Below, one piece after another: positions 37,622 through 46,056 of a stretch of DNA of 64,000 nucleotides. This DNA comes from Sphingomicrobium aestuariivivum. Lineage in GTDB: Bacteria; Pseudomonadota; Alphaproteobacteria; Sphingomonadales; Sphingomonadaceae. Where the stretch lies: contig NZ_CP102629.1 of assembly GCF_024721585.1 (NCBI RefSeq), forward strand, positions 1,240,001 to 1,304,000, written 5' to 3'. The notes beneath the pieces were generated by a model that worked only from the letters and a program-made list of their open reading frames with translations, made no database searches and was not told the DNA's origin. Numbering within the stretch: position 1 is the first letter of the stretch; every line of letters starts with the position of its first letter. Made by a program: the position numbers and the translations under genes.

Positions 37622-38628
37622 CAGCCCGCGCGGCTCGCCACGCTCTCGGGCAGGTCCTCACCGAAGACGCGCTGGTAATATTCGGCGATCACCGGACGCT
37701 CGGCCTCGTCGCACTTGTTGAGGAAGGAGACGCGGAAGGCATAGCCGACATCGCCGAAGATAAGCGCATTCTGCGCCCAGCTGATGACGGTACGCGGGCT
37801 CATGACGGTCGAGATGTCACCGTTGATGAAGCCCTGGCGCGACAGGTCGGCGACCTTGATCATCTGCTCGACGGTCTTCTTGCCCTCGGGCTTGTCATAT
37901 TCGCCCGACTTGGCCAGCACGATGCGCGCCTCGGTCTCGGCGGGGAGATAGTTCAGGGTGGTGACGATGTTCCAGCGGTCCATCTGGCCCTGGTTGATCG
38001 CCTGCGTGCCATGATAGAGGCCGGTGGTGTCGCCGAGGCCGACCGTGTTGGTCGTCGCGAACAGGCGGAACCAGGGGTTCGGCTTGATGACGCGGTTCTG
38101 GTCGAGGAGCGTCAGCTTGCCTTCCGTCTCCAGCACGCGCTGGATGACGAACATGACGTCGGGGCGGCCGGCGTCATATTCGTCGAAGACGAGCGCGACG
38201 GGGTGCTGGAGGCACCAGGGCAGCAGCCCTTCCTTGAACTCGGTGACCTGCTGGCCGTCCTTGAGGACGATGGCATCGCGGCCGACGAGGTCGATGCGGC
38301 TGATGTGCGCATCGAGGTTGATGCGGATGAGCGGCCAGTTGAGGCGCGCGGCGACCTGTTCGATGTGGGTCGACTTGCCCGTGCCGTGATAGCCCTGGAC
38401 CATGACGCGGCGGTCATGCGCGAAGCCCGCGAGGATCGCGATCGTCGTGTCGGGATCGAACACATAGGCGGGGTCCGCGTCGGGAACGCGGGGGTCGGCC
38501 TTGGAAAAAGCGGGGACCATCATGTCGCTGTCGATGCCGAAGGTGTCGCGGACGCTCACCTCCATGTCGGGGGCGGACAGGACCAGCTCTTCGGCGGTGT
38601 CGATGGGCGCGTTCATCGGATCGTTCAT
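37621..38628 (-). CDS. cobS: Cobaltochelatase subunit CobS (AAA+ ATPase)
   Basis: A 335-residue MoxR-type AAA+ ATPase. Walker A is [18 protein letters not shown], the Walker B region [19 protein letters not shown], and sensor-type [20 protein letters not shown] is also present. The start [17 protein letters not shown] is chosen over a frame 13 codons longer because it has the family N-terminus. Partner of the VWA protein CobT, translationally coupled to it. It is divergent from the DUF1428 gene. In alphaproteobacteria the CobS-CobT pair is usually next to bolA and a J-domain gene, also in species without B12 synthesis, so another substrate is possible. Confidence 0.95.
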   Translation of the reverse strand: MNDPMNAPIDTAEELVLSAPDMEVSVRDTFGIDSDMMVPAFSKADPRVPDADPAYVFDPDTTIAILAGFAHDRRVMVQGYHGTGKSTHIEQVAARLNWPLIRINLDAHISRIDLVGRDAIVLKDGQQVTEFKEGLLPWCLQHPVALVFDEYDAGRPDVMFVIQRVLETEGKLTLLDQNRVIKPNPWFRLFATTNTVGLGDTTGLYHGTQAINQGQMDRWNIVTTLNYLPAETEARIVLAKSGEYDKPEGKKTVEQMIKVADLSRQGFINGDISTVMSPRTVISWAQNALIFGDVGYAFRVSFLNKCDEAERPVIAEYYQRVFGEDLPESVASRAG

Positions 38629-38747
38629 GGGGGTGGACTTAGGGGTTCGGGCCCGATCCGACAACAATGGTCTTTCGGGAGGTGGTCGCGCGATAGGCCC
38701 GACTCCGCCGACGCTGCTATGGCCTCATTAGCAACAGGGAGACGATC

Positions 38748-39107
38748 ATGGCCTATGTCGACGGTTTCCTCATTCCCGTTCCGAAGGACAAGCTGGATGC
38801 CTATCGCGCCACCGCCAAACGGATGGCGCCGCTGTTCAAGCAGTGGGGCGCGCTACGCGTCGTCGAGACGATCGAGGATGATTGCCCCAAGGGCGAGCGG
38901 AACGACTTCCACACCGCCGTTCTGGCCGAAGCAGGAGAAGTCACCGTCTTCAGCTGGACCGAGTGGCCCGACCGCGACACGCGCAATGCAGCGTGGGGGA
39001 AGATGGAAGAGCATATGAAGGCGCATCCCGAGCTGATGGACATGCCCTTCGACGGCAAGCGCATGATCTACGGCGGCTTTATGCCCCTGCTCGACACCGA
39101 GGCGTGA
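38748..39107 (+). CDS. DUF1428-family protein (YbaA-like)
   Basis: A 119-residue protein: MAYVDGFLIPVPKDKLDAYR, AKRMAPLFKQWGALRVVETIEDD, FSWTEWPDRDTRNAAWGKM and PFDGKRMIYGGFMPLLDT. This is the standard DUF1428 pattern, a ferredoxin-like (dimeric alpha/beta barrel) fold of unknown function. The ribosome site CAGGGAG lies eight bases before the ATG. Divergent from cobS. The gene sits inside what is usually a compact cobT-cobS-J-domain-bolA block, so it looks like an insertion. Confidence 0.92.
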   Translation: MAYVDGFLIPVPKDKLDAYRATAKRMAPLFKQWGALRVVETIEDDCPKGERNDFHTAVLAEAGEVTVFSWTEWPDRDTRNAAWGKMEEHMKAHPELMDMPFDGKRMIYGGFMPLLDTEA

Positions 39108-39159
39108 CGGCACAAGCGCCAGCTAGGCAGGCAGCGAGCGCCTCGCTTATGCTGGTGCC

Positions 39160-40005
39160 ATGCCGGTCGAAGCCGTCCGCCAGCGCCTGATCGCCCATGT
39201 CCGCTCGGTCTTCAACGAGCGGGGGCAGCAGCCTGTCCCGCCGTCCGATGACGCCTGGTTCGAGAAGGACAGTCCGATCCGGCTGGTCCATGCCGATATT
39301 GTGGGCATGATGGTCGGCGGGGTTCGCGGGCTCCTCCTCCAGATGCTCCATCCGCATGCCCTGCAGGGCGTGCTCGACCATTCGGACTTTCGCGCCGACA
39401 TGCACGGACGCCTGCGCCGCACCGCGCGCTTCATCGCGGTGACCAGTTTCGGCCATGCCGATGCTGCGCAGGAGGCGGTCGACCGCGTCAATCGCATCCA
39501 TGCCGCGGTGGGAGGCAGCCTGCCGGACGGCGGCGCCTATCGCGCGACGGACCCGAGGGTGCTGGCGTGGGTCCATGTCGCCGAGGCGACGAGCTTCCTT
39601 GCCGGCTATCGCCGATATGTCGCGCCCGACTGGCCGCAGGCCAAGGCCGACCGCTATTTCGAACAGTTCGCGCTGATCGCCGACAAGCTGGGTGCCGATC
39701 CGGTGCCGCGTAGCGAGGCCGCGGCGACGGCGATGTTCGAGGACATGCGCGGCGACCTCGCGACCAGTGCGGCGGCGCGCGAGGTGGCGCGGCTGGTGCT
39801 GGCCCAGCGCCCGCCGGGAACCCCAGCCGCGCTGCAGAAAATGATCGCCGCCGAGGCGGTGGCTCTACTGCCCGACTGGGCGCGGGGGATGCTGGGCCTC
39901 AATGCGCCGCGGCTGTCGGCGCTGCCCGCACGGCTCGGCACGCTGGCCACCGCGCGGACCCTGCGCTGGGCGTTCCGGCAGCAGGGCGGCTATCGCGGGA
40001 GCTAG
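39160..40005 (+). CDS. Oxygenase MpaB-family protein (DUF2236)
   Basis: A 281-residue protein. The HADIVGMMVGGVRGLLLQML, HPHALQGVLDHSDFRADMHG and RLRRTARFIAVTSFGHADAAQEAVDRVNRIH segments match the MpaB/latex-clearing-protein family, which binds heme b; the conserved His residues in HPHALQGV and the Arg/Thr-rich helix are present. Substrate unknown: known relatives act on polyisoprene or mycophenolic-acid precursors. The stop codon (TAG 40003-40005) overlaps the J-domain stop codon on the other strand (40002-40004). Confidence 0.88.
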   Translation: MPVEAVRQRLIAHVRSVFNERGQQPVPPSDDAWFEKDSPIRLVHADIVGMMVGGVRGLLLQMLHPHALQGVLDHSDFRADMHGRLRRTARFIAVTSFGHADAAQEAVDRVNRIHAAVGGSLPDGGAYRATDPRVLAWVHVAEATSFLAGYRRYVAPDWPQAKADRYFEQFALIADKLGADPVPRSEAAATAMFEDMRGDLATSAAAREVARLVLAQRPPGTPAALQKMIAAEAVALLPDWARGMLGLNAPRLSALPARLGTLATARTLRWAFRQQGGYRGS

Positions 40006-40589
40006 GCGAAAGCGGGGCTCTTCTTCAGCCGCTGGAAGGCGTCGATGACGGCGCGCAATCTGGCTTCGTGGCGCCGGTCGCCGCCATTGCGGTCGGGATG
40101 ATATTTGCGCACCAGCGCGGCATAGGCCTTGCGCACGCCGTGGAGGTCGGCGTCATTGCCGAGCCCGAGGACATGGAGCGCTTCCTGTTCGCTCGCCGAA
40201 AAGCGGGCGCGCACCGCCTCCTCGCGCATCGAGGCGCCGTTCCGGAAGCGCGCGGCAATGGCATCGAAGGGATCGTCGAAATCGGCCCAGCGCGGCCCCG
40301 GGTCTCCGACATCGGTGAAGTTGAAACGCTTGCCGCCGTGGCTCTCGCGCCGCGGGATCGGCGACTGTTCCTCGGCGATTTCCTGCGGGCTCATGCCGGC
40401 GAAATAATTGTAGGCGCTGTTGTGCTGTCGGACATGGTCGAGGCACAGCCAGCGCACCTCGCCGGGGCCGTCGAAATCGCCCGGCGTCACGGGCGCGCGG
40501 AATTCGCCCGCATCGCCGCAGCCGGGAACGGCGCATCGCCGGCCCGAGCCTTCGACGCGGCCATGGAATTTTTCGTGTCTTCTGGTCAT
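40002..40589 (-). CDS. J-domain (DnaJ-like) protein
   Basis: A 195-residue protein with a C-terminal J domain (about 135-192: EALHVLGLGNDADLHGVRKA, then VRKYHPDRNGGDRRHEARLR) including the HPD tripeptide that activates Hsp70. The N-terminal half has three Cys and a His (GRRCAVPGCGDAGEFRAP, WLCLDHVRQHNSAYN) that could bind metal, and a hydrophilic linker. This is the J-protein typically encoded between cobS and bolA in alphaproteobacteria. A chaperone co-factor recruiting DnaK to a specific client; the client is unknown, but CobS/CobT or an iron-sulfur protein are reasonable candidates. Confidence 0.92.
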   Translation of the reverse strand: MTRRHEKFHGRVEGSGRRCAVPGCGDAGEFRAPVTPGDFDGPGEVRWLCLDHVRQHNSAYNYFAGMSPQEIAEEQSPIPRRESHGGKRFNFTDVGDPGPRWADFDDPFDAIAARFRNGASMREEAVRARFSASEQEALHVLGLGNDADLHGVRKAYAALVRKYHPDRNGGDRRHEARLRAVIDAFQRLKKSPAFA

Positions 40590-40614
40590 GCGCTCGCGCC
40601 CCTATATGGGAGCG

Positions 40615-40893
40615 ATGGAGACAAAAACCAGCGCCGAGATCATCCGCCGCCTGACGAACGCCCTCGCGCCCGTCACCCTGAAGCTCGACAATGACAGCGC
40701 CGCCCATGCCGGCCACATGGGCGACGACGGCTCGGGCGAGACGCACTGGTCCCTGCATATCGTGTCGGCGCAGTTCGACGGATTGAACCGCGTCCAGCGC
40801 CAGCGGCTGGTCTACAAGGCGATCGGCGACCTCATGGACAATCCGATCCATGCGTTGGCGATTCTGGCGCAGACACCAGCGGAGGCCGCATGA
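40615..40893 (+). CDS. BolA-family protein
   Basis: A 92-residue BolA/IbaG-like protein: IIRRLTNALAPVTLKLDNDS, AAHAGHMGDDGSGETHWSLH and ALAILAQTP. The His in AHAGHMG and the FDGLNRVQRQRLVYKAIGDL helix are typical. BolA proteins act with monothiol glutaredoxins in iron-sulfur delivery and affect envelope shape. The ATG at 40615 is used; one further upstream at 40606 is possible. Divergent from the J-domain gene (25 bases apart) and overlaps the pirin start by four bases. Confidence 0.95.
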   Translation: METKTSAEIIRRLTNALAPVTLKLDNDSAAHAGHMGDDGSGETHWSLHIVSAQFDGLNRVQRQRLVYKAIGDLMDNPIHALAILAQTPAEAA

Positions 40894-41771
40894 GCGAATT
40901 GAAGGAAATCACCCCGAGCGTCCACGACCTCGGCAGCTTCAAGGTCCGCCGCGTGCTGCCGAGCCGCCCGCGCACGATGGTCGGCCCCTTCATCTTCGTC
41001 GACGAATTCGGCCCCGCGCAGATGGCCACCGGCGAGGGCATGGACGTGCGCCCGCACCCGCATATCAACCTTGCCACCGTGACCTATCTCTTCGAGGGCG
41101 CGATCCATCACCGCGACAGCCTCGGCACCAGCCAGGTCATCCGCCCCGGCGCGATCAACCTGATGACCGCGGGCGAGGGCATCGTGCATTCGGAGCGTAG
41201 CCCGCAGGAAGAACGCGATGCGGGGCCGCGGCTCTACGGCATGCAGACATGGCTTGCCCTGCCCGACGGCAAGGAAGAGATCGCCCCCGCCTTCGACCAT
41301 GTCACCGAGGAGCATCTGCCGCTGATCGAGGACGTCAATGCCTCGGCCCGAGTGCTGATGGGCAGCCTGTGGGGCAAGAGCGCAGGCACACTGCAGCACA
41401 GCCCGACCATCTATGCCGATATCATCCTCGACAATGGCGCGATCCCGATCGACGCCGACGCCGACGAGCGCGCGGTGATGGTGACCGAAGGCGTGATGAG
41501 CCTCGATGACCAGCCGCTCGAGCCGTTCAACCTCTATATCCTCAAGCCCGGCGAGGCGATGACGCTGAAGGGCAAGGGCCGCGCGATGCTGCTTGGCGGC
41601 GGGGCTTTTTCCACCAAACGCCACGTGTGGTGGAATTTCGTCTCCTCGAGCCGCGAGCGGATCGAGCAGGCGAAGGAGGACTGGAACGCACACCGCTTCC
41701 CGACCGTGCCCGGCGACGATGTCGAGCGCATCCCCATCCCCGAGGTGCCCAAGACGGTGAGCTATCCTTGA
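40890..41771 (+). CDS. Pirin-family protein
   Basis: A 293-residue bicupin. The N-terminal cupin has the metal site in VRPHPHINLATVTYLFEGAI and HHRDSLG, with the later MTAGEGIVHSER segment as the third ligand region. The PLYGMQTWLAL-like RLYGMQTWLALPDGKEE and QHSPTIYADIILDNG also fit. Some pirins are quercetin dioxygenases, others are regulators of pyruvate metabolism or redox sensors; nothing here decides. The ATG overlaps the bolA stop codon (ATGA), so co-translated. Confidence 0.93.
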   Translation: MSELKEITPSVHDLGSFKVRRVLPSRPRTMVGPFIFVDEFGPAQMATGEGMDVRPHPHINLATVTYLFEGAIHHRDSLGTSQVIRPGAINLMTAGEGIVHSERSPQEERDAGPRLYGMQTWLALPDGKEEIAPAFDHVTEEHLPLIEDVNASARVLMGSLWGKSAGTLQHSPTIYADIILDNGAIPIDADADERAVMVTEGVMSLDDQPLEPFNLYILKPGEAMTLKGKGRAMLLGGGAFSTKRHVWWNFVSSSRERIEQAKEDWNAHRFPTVPGDDVERIPIPEVPKTVSYP

Positions 41772-41832
41772 GACTTGCCGCGCTAGCAGCGCGCTGACAG
41801 GGTGCACCGCGTAGCGTCTGGGGAGTGAGCCG

Positions 41833-42531
41833 ATGTTGATGGCAGGTCTGTTGATGGTGTTGGCTGCTCCCGACTGGGATAGCCGACATCCTCACGCCAA
41901 GGCCTTGCCTGCCGCGCCGGTCGAGGAAATTTCGCCCGACACATGGCGGGAATTGCTGCTGCCCGAGCGCGAGCCTGGCCCGGTCGAGCGGGTGCAGATC
42001 AGCTATCGCAACGACAGGCCCGACCGGGTGACCCTTTACGCCGCCGCTGAAACCCATCGCGCAAATATCTGTGTGCGAGCCGCTCACCGCTTCTATTTGA
42101 CGCACGAGGACGGACGGATCTTCGCCTTTGGCGGCAAGACATCGCACGAGCTACGTTATGGCGGCGACTGCGCGTCCGAAGAACAATGGGCGCGGGTCAG
42201 CCCGTTGCTTGATGTCGAGCAGGCCGTTTCACTGGTCGAACGGCTTCATGTGCTACAGGTCGAGGCCGCAACGGGCGATACCGCGGCGACATTCCGCTGC
42301 TGGGACCGGAGTGAGCAGGACAAATGCGATGGCAGCGCGGCGACGGTCTTCTCGAACATCGACTTGTCGCGGCTCGTCTTCATCGGAACCACCACACGAG
42401 CCGGCACTTTCTCGGCCCGGGCATCGGACGGGGATGATGAGCTTGGCTGGAGCTTGAGCGGTCGGATGGATTTGACGCCGCGGGCATCGCTCTTCATCGA
42501 CTATGGATCGCCCCCGCCCGCGGCCTTTTAG
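41833..42531 (+). CDS. Secreted protein of unknown function
   Basis: A 232-residue protein with a short signal-like start (MLMAGLLMVLAAPDWDS). Four Cys are placed pairwise (NICVRAAH, GGDCASEE, FRCWDRSEQDKCDG), which fits disulfides in the periplasm. The sequence mixes short beta-strand candidates (VERVQISYRNDRPDRVTLYA, SLSGRMDLTPRASLFIDYG) with no enzyme motif. Codon choice is slightly less GC-biased than that of its neighbours. I do not recognise a family. GGGGAGTGAG lies just upstream of the ATG. Confidence 0.6.
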   Translation: MLMAGLLMVLAAPDWDSRHPHAKALPAAPVEEISPDTWRELLLPEREPGPVERVQISYRNDRPDRVTLYAAAETHRANICVRAAHRFYLTHEDGRIFAFGGKTSHELRYGGDCASEEQWARVSPLLDVEQAVSLVERLHVLQVEAATGDTAATFRCWDRSEQDKCDGSAATVFSNIDLSRLVFIGTTTRAGTFSARASDGDDELGWSLSGRMDLTPRASLFIDYGSPPPAAF

Positions 42532-42565
42532 GCGCGGCCCGGAAGCCATGGGAGGAAAGCCCTAG

Positions 42566-43450
42566 ATGAAGACCGAGCGTATCAAGCTGTCGACCGGCAT
42601 CAGCCTCAACGTCGCCACCGCCGGTCCCGGGGACGCGCGGCCCGTCATCCTCCTCCACGGCTTTCCCGAATCGCACCGCACGTGGCGCGGGATCGTGCCG
42701 CTGCTCGAGGACCGCTTCCGGCTCATCATGCCCGACCAGCGGGGGTTCGGCGGGTCGGACAAGCCGCACGACCTCGATGACTATCGCACCGACAAGGCGA
42801 TTGCAGACCTGCTCGCGCTGGCCGAGGCGCTGGGGCACGACAGGTTCAGCCTCGTCGGCCATGACTGGGGCGGTGCGGTGGCCTGGGCGGCGGCGCTCAG
42901 GGGCGGGCCGCATATCGAACGCCTCGCCATCATCAATTCGCCCCACCCGCTCATCTTCCAGAAAACGCTGATCGACGATCCCGCCCAGCGCGAGGCGAGC
43001 CAGTATATGCGCCGCTTCCGCGAGACGGCGATGGAAGAGCATATCCGCGAAATGGGGCTCGAGACCTTCTTCGAGAAGAGCTTTGCGCCGCATGTCGACC
43101 TCGCTTCCATCCCCGACGAGGATCGCAGGGCCTATCTTGAGGAATGGGGCGGCGAACGCGCGCTCGAGGGCATGCTCGCCTGGTATCGCGCGGGGCCGAT
43201 CCTCGTGCCCGCGATGGACGAGGAGGATGTGCCCTATCCCGACTGGGTGATGACGGGCGTGCCGAAAATCCGCATCCCCACGCTGGTCGTCTGGGGGATG
43301 AAGGACCCGGCCCTCCTGCCCTGCCAGCTGGACGGGCTCGATGCACTGGTCGAGGACCTGACCGTCAAGAAGATCGACGATGCGGGTCATTTCGTCCCGT
43401 GGGAGAAGCCCGAACCGGTGGCCGAAGCGCTACACGCCTTCCTCGGCTAG
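42566..43450 (+). CDS. Alpha/beta hydrolase, epoxide-hydrolase-like
   Basis: A 294-residue alpha/beta hydrolase of the epoxide hydrolase/haloalkane dehalogenase branch. The oxyanion-hole motif HGFPESHRTWRG (about 29-40), nucleophile elbow GHDWGGAVAW (Asp about 97), acid in VVWGMKDPALLP and His in DAGHFVPWEKPE (about 272) make a complete triad with Asp as nucleophile. Probably hydrolyses epoxides by a covalent ester, but the substrate is unknown. The last 21 bases overlap the convergent DUF2332 gene. Confidence 0.9.
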   Translation: MKTERIKLSTGISLNVATAGPGDARPVILLHGFPESHRTWRGIVPLLEDRFRLIMPDQRGFGGSDKPHDLDDYRTDKAIADLLALAEALGHDRFSLVGHDWGGAVAWAAALRGGPHIERLAIINSPHPLIFQKTLIDDPAQREASQYMRRFRETAMEEHIREMGLETFFEKSFAPHVDLASIPDEDRRAYLEEWGGERALEGMLAWYRAGPILVPAMDEEDVPYPDWVMTGVPKIRIPTLVVWGMKDPALLPCQLDGLDALVEDLTVKKIDDAGHFVPWEKPEPVAEALHAFLG

Positions 43451-44488
43451 CCAATCGATCCAGCCGCCATGCGCATGTCCGTGCGCGAGCGTGACTTCCG
43501 CCTCCCCGCGCGGCCAGTAGCGGACCTTCAGCACATGGCGCAGCAGCGTGCGGTCGCCCTCGAGGCTGACCCAGGCGAGCGGCTGCGCTGGGGTGGCCGC
43601 CCTCCCCGCCTCCTCCATCGCGAGGCGGATACGGGCTTGCGTCTCTACCGGCAGATATTGCCAGACGAGGCTGTGCATCAGCACGCGGGTGACGTGATTC
43701 GCTCGCGGCGCGGCAAGCTGCGTCTCGACGAACTCGGCGGCATCGGCGTGGACGACATGCGGAGCGCCGTGGGCCTCGGCGAGGTCGAAGACGGCATGGA
43801 GCCGCGCGGTGCGCTCTTTCATCTCGGGCCAGACATAGGCAGCAAGGCGGATGCGGTCCGCCTCGCTCGAAAGGTCGAGCGGGTCGCGGTCGCAGCCGGT
43901 GGTAGAGATGATCTCGACCGGCGCGTCGGGCGGCGGGGGGCCTTTCCATTTGGGCGCGAGCCGGACGGGGCTGTCCGCAGGGCCGGCGCGCGTGCCGCCG
44001 AGGTCGATGCGGAAACGGTCCAGCATGAGGTTGATGCCCGCGCTCGAGCCGATTTCGACCAGCTCGAAGCGCGGGCCGAGCCCTTGGCCCGCCAGCCATT
44101 TCAGCCCCGCCATCAGCCCGGCCGCGCGGCCCGCCTCGTTGGTCTGCGGCGGCCCCTTCATCCACGGCAGGATCGCAGCCTCATGCGTTGCGAGCACCGC
44201 GGCGACGAGGGGCCCGACCTCCTCACGCCGCAGTTCGCCCGCATAAAGCGGCGTAAGGCGCGGCTCGGCGCCCGACAGATGGAGCGCCTGCAACCCCGCC
44301 GCGACGCGCAGCGGCACGACATCGTGCAGCGGATCGCGCGGCCAGTCGTGGACCAGCCGCCCGAGCGCGCTTTCGGGATCGAGCCCGTCCCACACCGCCT
44401 TCACGATGGCGGCAGTGAGCGGCGCGCCATTGGCGCGGCAATAGTCGACCTGGTTCGAAAAGGCCTGTGCAGGAGTGGCGGTCATCAT
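43430..44488 (-). CDS. DUF2332-family protein
   Basis: A 352-residue protein. The segments DYCRANGAPLTAAIVKAVWD, MKGPPQTNEAGRAAGLMAGL and LVEIGSSAGINLMLDRFRID match DUF2332; the last resembles a class I methyltransferase Rossmann motif I. Further family positions are TGCDRDPLDLSSEADRIRLA and VLMHSLVWQYLPVETQARI. An ATG pair at 44488 and 44485 follows AAGGAG; the second has the better spacing. Function unknown. Convergent with the epoxide-hydrolase gene and divergent from nusB. Confidence 0.9.
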   Translation of the reverse strand: MMTATPAQAFSNQVDYCRANGAPLTAAIVKAVWDGLDPESALGRLVHDWPRDPLHDVVPLRVAAGLQALHLSGAEPRLTPLYAGELRREEVGPLVAAVLATHEAAILPWMKGPPQTNEAGRAAGLMAGLKWLAGQGLGPRFELVEIGSSAGINLMLDRFRIDLGGTRAGPADSPVRLAPKWKGPPPPDAPVEIISTTGCDRDPLDLSSEADRIRLAAYVWPEMKERTARLHAVFDLAEAHGAPHVVHADAAEFVETQLAAPRANHVTRVLMHSLVWQYLPVETQARIRLAMEEAGRAATPAQPLAWVSLEGDRTLLRHVLKVRYWPRGEAEVTLAHGHAHGGWIDWLAEEGV

Positions 44489-44544
44489 CGCTCCTTCGCG
44501 CACACCCTTGCATTCAAATGGGTTAGCGCGCAAAGGCACGCCCC

Positions 44545-44988
44545 ATGTCGAGATCGAAAAGCCGTTCCGCCGCGCGGCTCGCCGCCGTCCAGGCCCTCTA
44601 CCAGCAGGAAATGGAAGGCACGGGCACCGCGCAGCTCATCCACGAATTCCACGAACACCGCCTCGGGCAGGTGATCGAGGACGTGCAATATGCCGAGGCC
44701 GAAGTGCTGTTCTTCGACGACATCGTCGCGGGCGTGCTGGCGCGCAAGGACGATCTCGACGAGAAGATCTCGGCCAAGCTCAGTGAAGGCTGGAGCCTCG
44801 ACCGTCTCGACCGCGCGATGCGCGCCATCCTGCGCGCGGGCACCTACGAGCTGGTCGCGCGCGCCGACGTGCCGCGCGGTGCGGTGATCGACGAATATGT
44901 CGATGTCGCCGACGCCTTCTTCGAGCAGCGCGAAAAGGGCTTCGTCAACGGCCTGCTCGACGCCATCGCCAAGGATGTGCGCGGCTAG
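44545..44988 (+). CDS. nusB: Transcription antitermination factor NusB
   Basis: A 147-residue NusB that binds BoxA RNA with S10 (NusE) in ribosomal RNA antitermination. The N-terminus [20 protein letters not shown] and the helices FFDDIVAGVLARKDDLDEKI, SLDRLDRAMRAILRAGTYEL and VIDEYVDVADAFFEQREKGF match NusB. Often linked to thiL and riboflavin genes; here thiL is about 1 kb downstream, with an esterase gene on the other strand in between. The gap to that gene is only three bases. Confidence 0.96.
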   Translation: MSRSKSRSAARLAAVQALYQQEMEGTGTAQLIHEFHEHRLGQVIEDVQYAEAEVLFFDDIVAGVLARKDDLDEKISAKLSEGWSLDRLDRAMRAILRAGTYELVARADVPRGAVIDEYVDVADAFFEQREKGFVNGLLDAIAKDVRG

Positions 44989-44991
44989 CCC

Positions 44992-46023
44992 TTACGGGTC
45001 GTAGCGGTCGAGAAAGCCGAGCGGGATGTCGACCCGCTCGCGCCAGCCGTCCTCGTCATGCTCGGCGCCCTTGAAGCGGCGGCTCTCGAAATGGGTCGGC
45101 GCCCAGCCGCCCTTCGTCATCATTTCCGCAAAGGCGACATAATAGGGTTCGTAGCTTGCATCGAGCGTGGCGGTGCCATGATCGACGTAGAGCATGTTCA
45201 TCTCGGGATCGATGTGGGTCGAATCGAGATAGGCGTCCCACGCCGCGACCATGTCGGCGACATGCGCGGGCACTTCCGCCTCGTCCTCGATCGGGTTGCC
45301 AAGCGCGAAATGGGTGGAAAGCCCCGCGCCCTGCCCGAACACCTTGGGATATTCGGCCACCGCATAAAGGCTCATCAGCCCGCCCATCGAGGCGCCCATC
45401 ACCGCCGTGTTGGCGGGGTCGGCATGGGTCGGATAGCGGCGGTCGATATAGGGCTTGAGGCGCGTGACCACCCAGTCGAGATACTCGTCGCCGCGAAAGG
45501 CCGAGCGGTCGAGCCGTTCCTCGCCGATCGTCGCGGCCAGCGCAGCGCGTCGCTGGGGCGGCAGGAAGTCGAGCAGCTTTTCCGGAAAGAGCGAGAGCCA
45601 GCGCGTCTCGGGGCTGCGGATGCCGACGACGATCCATTCACGCAGGTCGCCGCGACGGCTCAATCGCGTGATCGCCTCGTCCATCCCCCATTCCTTGCCG
45701 TAATTGGTGAAGGCGGGGTCGAACAGGTTCTGGCCGTCATGCATGTAGAGAACGGGAAAGCGGGCACGCGGGTCGCGGCCATAGGATGGCGGGGTCCAGA
45801 CCCACACCTCGCCGACACCGGCGGCGGCGCCATCGGCGAACATCATCTGGGTGATACGGCCCGAGGAAATGGCCGGCAGCGCGGCGGCGCCCGGCAGCGT
45901 GTCCTCGGGGCCTTCGGCAGTCACCTGGTCGCTTGTCAGGCCGGCGGCATCGACGGGCGGCACTTGTGCCGGCGGGGCATCCTGCAGGCCAGCCAACAGG
46001 GCCAACATCAACGCGATTGGCAA
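44992..46023 (-). CDS. Secreted esterase (alpha/beta hydrolase-fold, enterochelin-esterase-like)
   Basis: A 343-residue protein with signal segment MPIALMLALLAGLQDAP. The domain WVWTPPSYGRDPRARFPVLY, MHDGQNLFDPAFTNYGKEWG and the nucleophile elbow AVMGASMGGLMSLYAVAEYP (Ser about 213) are those of the Esterase D/Fes-type family; the His is probably in KGAEHDEDGWRERVDI. Likely periplasmic, splitting an ester or a glycoconjugate; the substrate is unknown. It is inserted between nusB and thiL, which are usually adjacent. Confidence 0.87.
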   Translation of the reverse strand: MPIALMLALLAGLQDAPPAQVPPVDAAGLTSDQVTAEGPEDTLPGAAALPAISSGRITQMMFADGAAAGVGEVWVWTPPSYGRDPRARFPVLYMHDGQNLFDPAFTNYGKEWGMDEAITRLSRRGDLREWIVVGIRSPETRWLSLFPEKLLDFLPPQRRAALAATIGEERLDRSAFRGDEYLDWVVTRLKPYIDRRYPTHADPANTAVMGASMGGLMSLYAVAEYPKVFGQGAGLSTHFALGNPIEDEAEVPAHVADMVAAWDAYLDSTHIDPEMNMLYVDHGTATLDASYEPYYVAFAEMMTKGGWAPTHFESRRFKGAEHDEDGWRERVDIPLGFLDRYDP

Positions 46024-46056
46024 AATCCCCTCCCTCGTGCGATTGCAGGAGCGATC

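Noticed and set aside
37600-38760. A cobalamin riboswitch upstream of cobS-cobT
   Set aside because: The 119-base gap before cobS has no B12-box-like sequence and is too short for the element.
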